A stretch of 64,000 nt of DNA from the NCBI GenBank assembly GCA_963978895.1, contig OZ022242.1:23333163-23397162 (forward strand). Reading direction: 5' to 3'. Positions within the stretch are counted from its first letter, which is position 1; each line of letters begins with the position of its first letter. The notes below the pieces were generated by a model. The model was not told the DNA's origin and ran no database searches. It saw only the letters and a list, made by a program, of their open reading frames with translations. This stretch comes from Erpobdella octoculata. Lineage: Eukaryota > Annelida > Clitellata > Hirudinida > Erpobdellidae. The translations under genes and the position numbers were made by a program. Below, piece after piece: positions 57,440 to 64,000 of this stretch.

Positions 57440-58445
57440 ATTTGAAAAAAACAATATCTAAGAGCAATCGAGTGTACAATGTTTTTTGTCACACCATCTT
57501 TAGCCAACACAAACAAACTGGATGGTTTGCCCTCGCAAGAACATGCCACGTACAGGTTATTGTTCGTGAGAAAAATATGGCGTGCCCAAATCTAAGCCAC
57601 AAACAGACATCGTTTGGCCTTGCGACTTATTAATTGTCATTGCGAATGCCAATCAAATTGTAAATTGAATTCATTTGAATTCAATATGCACTTCTGTAGA
57701 AATTATTGGGATCCGTGGCAGCAAAACACTTTTGCCTCAGAACTTGCCATTCAAAATGCAGGCTTCGACAATGTTTTTTATCAATTTTTAATTACTAATC
57801 GCGTGCCATTGCACAGCCGCGTGGGTTCAAATTCCAACGTAGAATAACCGGAGATCCAACTTTAAGTTGTAGATGATGCGGTGACATGCCTGGCAAATCC
57901 AATGAGTTCAAAAACTCTGTTGGATAATTTACGGCTTTGCTGGCATCGTAAACTGTATCAATCGATTTGTATGACACTAATTCGCCTGGCAACAACTGCT
58001 GTATCTTAAAATTTAAATCATTGACATCCACATTTTTTGCTGCAAAATGATTCTTTCTGCCACTCATGATTCAGCACTGTGGCCATGGATGATTGTTTTT
58101 TTATGTTGCACATTGCTTAAGTGCTGAATGAGCTGTTCTGCCTCCATCCAATAAAGTTGCTGCAATGCCAGACAATGCAACGGCCAAAGCAATGCCATTA
58201 TTTGATCGTATTTCGGCGAGAATTAGAGAAATGAGAAATGTTTTCCCAGTTCCACCTGGTGCATCCAAAACAAAAAAGAATCCACCTTGTCCTTCCAAAA
58301 CTACCAGTATAATGCGGCCGTAAATCATTTTTTGTTCATCAGTCATTAGTGGAACATATCGAGTAACAAACGCTGCCATTTCTACAGTATTGTACCGCAG
58401 TTCACCTGAAAGGAATCTGCCATGTTGTCGACCTCAAAATGCAAG
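57440..58445 (-). pseudogene. Helitron PIF1-like helicase, second copy
   Basis: Minus strand: LRYNTVEMAAFVTRYVPLMT, then DEQKMIYGRI, Walker A FVLDAPGGTGKTF (intact), GIAATLLDGGRTAHSALK. A large internal deletion removes Walker B and motif III. Then [73 protein letters not shown]. Three in-frame TGA codons replace conserved Arg (after NGKF, EFK and FTI), plus a frameshift at HEQ. A separate insertion from the 16-18 kb copy. Confidence 0.8.
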
Positions 58446-58533
58446 AAGATAAACATTTTCAATCTCAGACAGTTAAAGATACTTTTTTATAGGAAACAGT
58501 ATCAATGTAAATCATTGATCAAACTTTATATTT

Positions 58534-58536
<3 letters not shown>
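58446..58536. other. Short spacer before (TA)n
   Basis: A+T-rich DNA between the helicase and the microsatellite. Confidence 0.4.

Positions 58537-58610
<74 letters not shown>
58537..58610. repeat. (TA)n microsatellite
   Basis: About 37 TA units, abutting truncated family A. Confidence 0.95.
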
Positions 58611-58612
<2 letters not shown>

Positions 58613-58725
58613 TAATGAAATTTTCACACAACCTTGAGAGTCAAGGGGAATCAAATTAAGAGAAATTTTTTTTGAAATCCGTCACAAAATGAGCGGAGCG
58701 GGTGAGTGAGCGGGAACTATATAAA
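58611..58725 (+). repeat. Family A, truncated copy
   Basis: Starts inside the family at CGTAATGAAATTTTCACACA and keeps the rest through GAGCGGGAACTATATA. Confidence 0.8.
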
Positions 58726-58905
58726 TATGTATGTGCGTATGTATGTGTATATGTATGTATGTGTATGTGCATGTATGTGTGTTTATGTATGTATGTATGT
58801 ATGTATGTGTTTTTTTACAATATTTCGGTACTAAATGTTCATTCAAAGTATGTATGTGTGTGTATGTATCTATGTATGTATGTATGTATGTATGTGTGTT
58901 TTAAC
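58726..58905 (+). repeat. ATGT/CATA compound tract with module
   Basis: Reverse complement of the 10405-10815 module: CATGTATGTGTG ... ACAATATTTCGGTACTAAAT ... TTCATTCAAAG, ending in ATGT units at the LINE 3' end. Confidence 0.75.
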
Positions 58906-59077
58906 TCTTTGCGAGCTTTCGTCGCCGAAGGTCTTCAGAAGAAGAACCTCTCATTTTTAGCGTTTCGGCCCTTAACTTCTTGACGCTTTTAAGAGAGAGG
59001 TGGGCCCACGTCCGTTGATCAGGCGGACGCCCTTCGGCGAGAAAAATTTCCAAATTCCTAACTTGAAACACGAAAAT
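58906..59077 (-). other. LINE copy 2 3'UTR with hairpin
   Basis: Minus strand ends GAAGACCTTCGGCGACGAAA ... AAAGAGTTAAAACACACATA. The hairpin at 59008-59030 is the counterpart of 10044-10066. Confidence 0.65.
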
Positions 59078-60289
59078 TCAAAGTTCAGCAGAAAACTGTT
59101 CGAAACAAAACTTGAAATCGCCGGAACGATTATCGCCCAATGTAAACAAGGCTAAACCATTTCGTGTGCATCTTGTAGCGCTTTCTTTTTTTCTATTAGC
59201 GAAAATCCAAAAAGATGCAGCTTCAGCTGTCTGGGAGATCTCCTTGATGGCTCGAGTTTTTTCTCGGTTTGAAAAACCAAGAGCTTTCAGCAGTTTTAAC
59301 ATTGAGCTGCTAACCAACCCTCGAACGCCAACCTCGACTGCAAAAATTTCAGTCCTGAACCCTTTGGCATTCAAATCACATGCTAAATCCCTATATCTCT
59401 CCTCTTTGAAAATATTGCTAGATTCCATGTTACTTTCCCATGGCACAGAGAGTTCAATCAGGAACATTGTCTTGGCCAAGTCAGAATATACAATTATATC
59501 CGGCTTTAAGCCGCTAGATCTCACGGCTTCTGGAAATTTTCTTTCGCCATCCAAATCAGCCGGAACCGACCAATCGTCGGCAGCACCCATCACACATTCA
59601 AAGTCTCTTGTAAATCTGAACCTGTGGAACTTCAGATTGCCTTCTCTCAAAAAGTAGATTTTCCTTTTCTGCTGTATTCCTCTTGTCTTTGCTTTCTTAC
59701 ACGCTTCTTTGACGAAGTCAAGCAATTTTCGGAGTACTTGGTTATGACGCCAAGTGTACCTCCCGTGTGAAAGTGAAAACGAACAACAGGAAAGAACGTG
59801 AATGAGAGTTTCCGATTGCCCACATAACATGCACGAATCATCGTCTTTCAACTTCCATCTTCGAAGATTGCTGGATGACGGCAGTTGATCATAAACAGAT
59901 CTAATCAAAAAAGACAAACGTAGTTGTGTGTATTGCCAAATATCTTTCCAAGAAAGTGAACGCTGAACAGCATTTTCCCATGTCGTCCAGTCTCCTTGTT
60001 GAGATAACTGAACAAACTTAATCATTCTCTGGGACTCGATAGCTTTCTTTCTTTCCTGAATGACCAGACTTGTTCGTTCACTGGTGCTGGCTTTTGGCCA
60101 CCAAATTCGATGGGTTGACCCGAGACCCCGTTTGTCCTGTTGAACTGCCCCAACTCTTTCTGTCCAACGTAAAGAGGCTTCAGCTTCTGCGATCTCCTTT
60201 CTGGCTACCCATTTCTTTCCGGACTTTACAAGAGGTCCCATCTCCACAGTTCTTTGATCCGAAGAGTTGGTTGGTAAGAGCGATTGCAT
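59078..60289 (-). CDS. RLE-type LINE ORF2 C-terminal part (copy 2)
   Basis: 403-residue open frame, 5'-truncated. It begins just before [12 protein letters not shown], aligning with SSDQCIVNVGAS in copy 1. Domains: a linker [49 protein letters not shown] and [15 protein letters not shown]. Then the CCHC knuckle [26 protein letters not shown], and the endonuclease with [35 protein letters not shown] and EAASFWIF. The PD...E acidic residues are present, unlike copy 1. The reverse transcriptase is missing, so the copy is not autonomous. It sits inside the ROR-like intron on the same strand as the receptor. The start Met is only the first Met in the truncated frame. Confidence 0.8.
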   Translation of the reverse strand: MQSLLPTNSSDQRTVEMGPLVKSGKKWVARKEIAEAEASLRWTERVGAVQQDKRGLGSTHRIWWPKASTSERTSLVIQERKKAIESQRMIKFVQLSQQGDWTTWENAVQRSLSWKDIWQYTQLRLSFLIRSVYDQLPSSSNLRRWKLKDDDSCMLCGQSETLIHVLSCCSFSLSHGRYTWRHNQVLRKLLDFVKEACKKAKTRGIQQKRKIYFLREGNLKFHRFRFTRDFECVMGAADDWSVPADLDGERKFPEAVRSSGLKPDIIVYSDLAKTMFLIELSVPWESNMESSNIFKEERYRDLACDLNAKGFRTEIFAVEVGVRGLVSSSMLKLLKALGFSNREKTRAIKEISQTAEAASFWIFANRKKESATRCTRNGLALFTLGDNRSGDFKFCFEQFSAEL

Positions 60290-60336
60290 TTAGGCGAGGC
60301 GGTGTTGCCGTAGACACGTGGGTTCGTAGTAGAGCC

Positions 60337-60509
<173 letters not shown>

Positions 60510-60886
60510 ATTTATTTATATATTTATATATATGCATGTCTATCTGTTGCAATTTCCTATGAATAGGACATAATTGCACCGCTTTGTTTTTCCAAAATAA
60601 CTCTTTTAAATAATTTTAAAAAAATATTCTAATTAGCCATGGACCTATCCTCAGACCTACCAAATGTACACAAAAAATTTCAAAGATAAAATTTTGGAAT
60701 TTGTGGGTTTGAAAATTTTTTTGCTCCCCAAGGTTTTGCTGAAATAACGCCCCTGCATGAACGTCTCTAAAATAAACATGTGGTAGGACAAGAATTATCA
60801 GTATTTTGTACTAGGACTGCGCCACTTGCCAAAAATTAAAAAAATCTAGATTTGCCAAAAATTAAAAAAAAATCTAGATTTCTTAC

Positions 60887-60994
60887 CGCACTTGTTGATA
60901 TTGCACAATACTTTTGCTTGACCTATCTCTTGAGCCACAAAACACCACGGCGCATGCATGGACAGATCGGGATTCCGGCAGAAGTTGTGATCCA
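60887..60994 (-). CDS. ROR: ROR-like receptor, kringle exon 2
   Basis: 108 nt between acceptor CTCCCCAG and donor GTAAGA. Reads DHNFCRNPDLSMHAPWCFVA, then QEIGQAKVLCNINKC: the second half of a kringle with Cys 3-6. The flanking introns are both phase 1, and the phase joins the last exon exactly: the split codon G + AG gives Glu before the IEDKK stretch. Confidence 0.8.
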
Positions 60995-61158
60995 CTGGGG
61001 AGTGTTAATTTCGATAATCAAAGTCAGAGCCTCAATTGGGACGTCTGGGTTACAGTTTGTTACTACATACTCGGTAGTGTTGGTTTTAAAGTATGGTAGT
61101 AATGGCTATCATAGGCATATTAAAAACTCACTTGCTCTCTGCTCTGAAGAAAAATAAC

Positions 61159-61269
61159 TGGGTTCGTAGTATAGACCAATATCGGTCCATCTTAAGCACT
61201 GGTCTCCGGTTTTGGTAGAACTCAAAGTACCTCTGAAAGTCGTTCCGTCTCCTTCATAACACGTTGCGT
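61159..61269 (-). CDS. ROR: ROR-like receptor, kringle exon 1
   Basis: 111 nt. It starts after TTTTTACAG and reads ATCYEGDGTTFRGTLSSTKT, then GDQCLRWTDIGLYYEP: the start of a kringle (CYxGxGxxYRGTxSxTxxGxxC). The donor is a weak CCCA/GTTATT. It is phase 1 on both sides, joining kringle exon 2 through a split Met codon. The kringle is somewhat short between Cys 2 and Cys 3. Upstream exons for the Frizzled-like and Ig domains of a ROR are not seen in the window. Confidence 0.75.
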
Positions 61270-61434
61270 CTGTAAAAAGATATTAAAATAATATAAGTAG
61301 GGGAAATCGTTACTGAAATAACCAGCGTTCCTACTCAATGTTTTTTTCTCATTAGTGATTTATATTTCTGATCTTACTTATCATCCTCTTGCATAATAAG
61401 CTTAAGTAAAATGTTTTGGGTCTTTAGGACTGAT
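61270..61434. other. Intron/upstream sequence of the ROR-like gene
   Basis: No further exon recognised. Confidence 0.4.
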
Positions 61435-61661
61435 CAAGGATATCTTGATATAACAACTGGATCCACAACCTACTCTAGTAGGCCTAGACAGTTCAGCCAA
61501 TTACGACATAGTTACATCAAAATTTGTAAAAGTATGATATAACTACTATGTTTTTGAAGTTTGTTACATCAATTTATTTATAATTATGATATAAGAAGCG
61601 GTAAAACATTAGGCCTACTAGAGTAGGTTGTGGATCCAGTTGTTATATCAAGATATCCTTG
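61435..61661. mobile_element. MITE with perfect 52-bp inverted repeats
   Basis: 227 bp. CAAGGATATCTTGATATAAC ... TCTAGTAGGCCTA is exactly mirrored at 61610-61661. Flanked by GACTGAT (61428-61434 and 61662-61668). It is inserted into a family E copy (GGACTGATACTGTACAGTTG continues on the right). No gene. Confidence 0.85.
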
Positions 61662-61864
61662 GACTGATACTGTACAGTTGCGTGATAACTTTTATGGCCA
61701 CCTTTTTGATCTTTGGGACTGACATCGTACAATTGCGTAATAACTTTTATTACACGTCTGCGCGCACTAATTTTAGCAGCTGCTGACCACTGCGGCCGCC
61801 GCGTTATGCGAAATTGCTAACATACATACATACATACATACATACATACATACATACATACATA
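61662..61864 (+). repeat. Family E with (CATA)n tail, copy 2
   Basis: TTGATCTTTGGGACTGACAT ... ACAATTGCGTAATAACTTTT ... GCGTTATGCGAAATTGCTAA, then 11 CATA units. Same junction as 7475-7620. A partial extra copy of the start precedes it. Confidence 0.8.
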
Positions 61865-61884
61865 GACATAGGAAATTCTGTATG

Positions 61885-62060
61885 CAGCGGGGTACCCGGG
61901 GTTTTTAGAGGGTTTTCTCTATCTCCCGTATCCTTCCCCCTTGCTTTCTCGCTCCCGGTCGCTTTTCCGTTCCCGCTTATCTCCCGCGTTCCCGGTCGCT
62001 TTTCCGCTCCCGGTAGCTTACAGCACTCCCGATAGCTTTCTCGCTCGCTCTTTCGTTCTC
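61885..62060 (-). mobile_element. Family B copy, CTAG end mutated
   Basis: GCAGCGGGGTACCCGGGGTT then TTTAGAGG ... CTCCCGGTCGCTTTTCCG. The hairpin part is present but the CTAG is lost. Confidence 0.6.
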
Positions 62061-62062
62061 GG

Positions 62063-62441
62063 AACCGAAATTGTCAAAGAATTAGCACACCAACGAAACC
62101 TGTAATCCTTATAACGACGAAGATAACCTGAATTGTGTACTTCTGACTTGCCCTCTGACACAGATACTTTGGCTGTTCCTGACGAATCTCATTGTAATGT
62201 ATCTGAGGAAATTCTGGTCTCTTCTAATAATACATAGCGAAAGCGCAAAAATTGATGGTGTATTCCAATAGTATAAATGTTATAGTCTCTGTGATTACAT
62301 TAGTTTATGATTCCTGTCGTAAACACCATGGAATTTTTGTTTTACTTATCTTCTTTTTGTTTAGCCTCGTTTTCTTTTGATTTGACAGGTGGAGTGTTTA
62401 ATCTTTTGTTGGTGTGCTAATTCTTTGACAATTTCGGTGCT
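62063..62441. repeat. Inverted repeat with ~32-bp perfect arms
   Basis: ACCGAAATTGTCAAAGAATT then AGCACACCAAC at 62063 is mirrored at 62409-62440. The 310-bp interior has no ORF. The right arm is followed directly by the ORF region at 62470. Confidence 0.75.
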
Positions 62442-62483
62442 TTCTGTTTGTTTACTTTTCTCGTTTTACTTTTGACCCTGATT

Positions 62484-62686
62484 ATGTCTGATATTGTTGA
62501 AACGGTCCGTCGGTCTGATAATAAAAGTTTAACGAAAACGGTTTTGACTAATTGTAGTGTCGAACAACGAGTATCTTATATCGAAAGGTCCAGGATTTGG
62601 CTAGAAAAGTTGTTTCTGCCAAATGGCGAGTTGTATTTCTTAGAGCATGTCCCAAAGATATATATATATATATATATATATATATT
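62484..62686 (+). pseudogene. ORF fragment ending in (TA)n
   Basis: MSDIVETVRRSDNKSLTKTV then LTNCSVEQRVSYIERSRIWL, ending PKIYIY in the microsatellite. No domain recognised. It reads towards the same (TA)n as the minus-strand fragment on the other side. Confidence 0.3.
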
Positions 62687-62878
62687 CTTTAAATAACTAG
62701 GAATCAGATTTTCACGAATACAAGCTCTATTAAATATAACGGCCCATTTCTTATTGCAACACTTTTGAACCAAATTCGTCACCTGTCTCCATTCTTTTCT
62801 TATGTTCAAAACAGTACAAACATTTTCAAAATCTTTATTTAAACGAGTAGACCGGCCGGTTTCGGCATTCGCCATCAT
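62687..62878 (-). pseudogene. ORF start running into (TA)n, PLE-like motif
   Basis: MMANAETGRSTRLNKDFENV then CTVLNIRKEWRQVTNLVQKC, then CNKKWAVIFNRACIRENLIP and SYLKN, then (IY)n. It has a good Met start after A+T-rich DNA and matches the 1060-1168 fragment over about 30 residues. Resemblance to the Penelope-like element N-terminus is tentative. Confidence 0.4.
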
Positions 62879-63128
62879 CGGTACTCAACTGTTTAAATGT
62901 AAACACATAGACATATATACTAATATTTACGAAGACAAGAAAGTTTTTTAAATCGAATATACTAGAATTTGTAAATAAAATAACCTAAAATGAACTGAAA
63001 TGTATAATTAAAATATATACTACAAAACTAAAGAATTAAAATTTTTTTTAAATCAGTCTATAAAAAAATATTGTAATCCGATAAAGGCGGAACTATTTAA
63101 AACCAATTATGAATCAATTATGAATTAT
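62879..63128. other. A+T-rich spacer
   Basis: Nothing recognised. Confidence 0.5.
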
Positions 63129-63335
<207 letters not shown>

Positions 63336-63490
63336 TTCAGTTAGGGTTTTTCAGTTAGAGTATCAGTTAAAGTTAGCCAATTTAATATTTTTTAGTTAGT
63401 ATTACAGTTAAAGTTAATTTTTTTCATTTTTTCCAGTTAATATTAGAGTTAATAATTTTTTCAGTTACTATTACAGTTAGTATAACAGTT
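63336..63490. repeat. TCAGTTAGAGTTA-like low-complexity stretch
   Basis: About ten irregular units around CAGTTARWRTTA. Confidence 0.6.
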
Positions 63491-63491
63491 A

Positions 63492-63760
63492 TTAATATAA
63501 CCCAGTACTGATATTATAAGCAAACGCTGTCTCAGTTTCACTTCTTGTGCACCTGAATTCCATTCTTTTTTGGTTAATAAAAGCAGGCAAAGTAGTCTGT
63601 GCGCTATTCTGGTTAACCGTGTTTCCTATATAATTTTCCATTAGTTTGCGCTTGTCCTTTAGCTTTTTGCGATTTGTCTCCAAAACCTCAAGCTCTTTTG
63701 CCACTTCCTTATGTCTATGACTTAGATGATTTACTTTTCAACAGAGCTACGCAAATTTCG
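63492..63760 (-). CDS. Coiled-coil ORF fragment, unknown
   Basis: The minus-strand frame is open from about 63740: SHRHKEVAKELEVLETNRKK, then LKDKRKLMENYIGN. It is followed by a Ser/Thr-poor tail with INQKRMEFRCTRSE. A short charged helix is likely. It could be an exon or a piece of a mobile element; no family recognised. Confidence 0.25.
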
Positions 63761-64000
63761 ACCACGTGAGCTTCCGAATCTTTTTATCCCACACTACAAA
63801 CCACGTTGCACCGGCTTTTATCAGTAGAGGGTTCGCAACTTAAATAACGCCAAACTCCATTTTCTTGTTTTCGGCCAGAATTTATTTTTAACATTGTTCA
63901 TACGTCGTTAAATGCAAATAAAACGATGAAAAAAATCATAGTAGAGATAAAGATAAACAGAGAAATAAAATTTTGGGGCATTTCAGTATTGGATTTTCCG
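63761..64000. other. Window end, no feature seen
   Basis: Mixed-composition DNA. No ORF or repeat recognised. Confidence 0.4.

Noticed and set aside
59112..59657. 181-residue plus-strand ORF
   Set aside because: Antisense shadow of the LINE endonuclease frame.

Overview
The window is nuclear DNA from a multicellular animal. It carries spliced exons of a ROR-type receptor tyrosine kinase (kringle plus transmembrane plus kinase-like domain), a PRR15-like gene, A+T-rich intergenic DNA, long microsatellites and a dense, nested population of animal transposons. I cannot name the species; nothing seen singles out a phylum. There are no bacterial operons, CRISPR arrays or rRNA genes.

Layout. 0-1.2 kb: a frameshifted ORF built of a threefold repeat, then an ORF fragment that dissolves into (TA)n. 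1.2-4 kb: repeat families A, B and C and two very pure tetranucleotide arrays. 4.8-5.5 kb (minus): a probable host gene, PRR15-like. 6.4-12.4 kb: an element with inverted ends (family D), a RLE-type LINE copy embedded in (CATA)n, and the family A/B microsatellite complex. 13.7-15.7 kb: a P-element-like THAP transposon with an exact 8-bp target duplication. 16-19.6 kb: Helitron remains. 19.8-21.6 kb: a fragment of a LTR element and a young retroposon with a 21-bp target duplication. 23-29 kb: hAT and LINE fossils in quiet A+T-rich DNA. 29.9-36 kb: a zinc-finger/tyrosine-recombinase element split by a young copia element with identical LTRs. 36.5-37.8 kb: satellite. 38.7-44.7 kb: two MULE fossils and a hAT. 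45.5-51.3 kb: a pogo/Tigger-like element containing an inserted hAT. 51.8-53 kb: a Harbinger fragment. 54.1-61.3 kb: a small membrane-protein ORF (plus) and the ROR-like gene (minus), whose last intron holds a 4.5-kb hAT-bounded composite with a dead Helitron helicase and a second RLE-LINE copy. 61.4-64 kb: a MITE, more A/B/E repeats and (TA)n.

Repeat families defined here: A = about 190 bp ending in ...GAGCGGGAACTATATA, attached to (TA)n on one side and CATA/ATGT arrays on the other. B = Helitron-like, GC-rich, with a CCCGG hairpin and CTAG terminus and internal GCTTTCCCGTTCCCGGTC-like repeats. C = about 450-bp A+T-rich unit with two internal subrepeats, ending in (TCAG)n in one copy. D = element with ends CTAGCAGTGCCCGTAGCGGC and a GGCCCGGCCC-rich core. 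E = about 130 bp ending in (CATA)n. F = 36.5-kb satellite.

Almost every mobile-element gene is broken (stops, frameshifts, lost catalytic residues). The exceptions in youth are the copia element (identical LTRs), the 21-bp-TSD retroposon and the MITE with perfect inverted repeats. The novel candidates are a RLE-type LINE that appears to live in and end with (CATA)n microsatellite, with a covarying 3'UTR hairpin, and a ROR-like receptor whose kinase domain has lost both catalytic aspartates.
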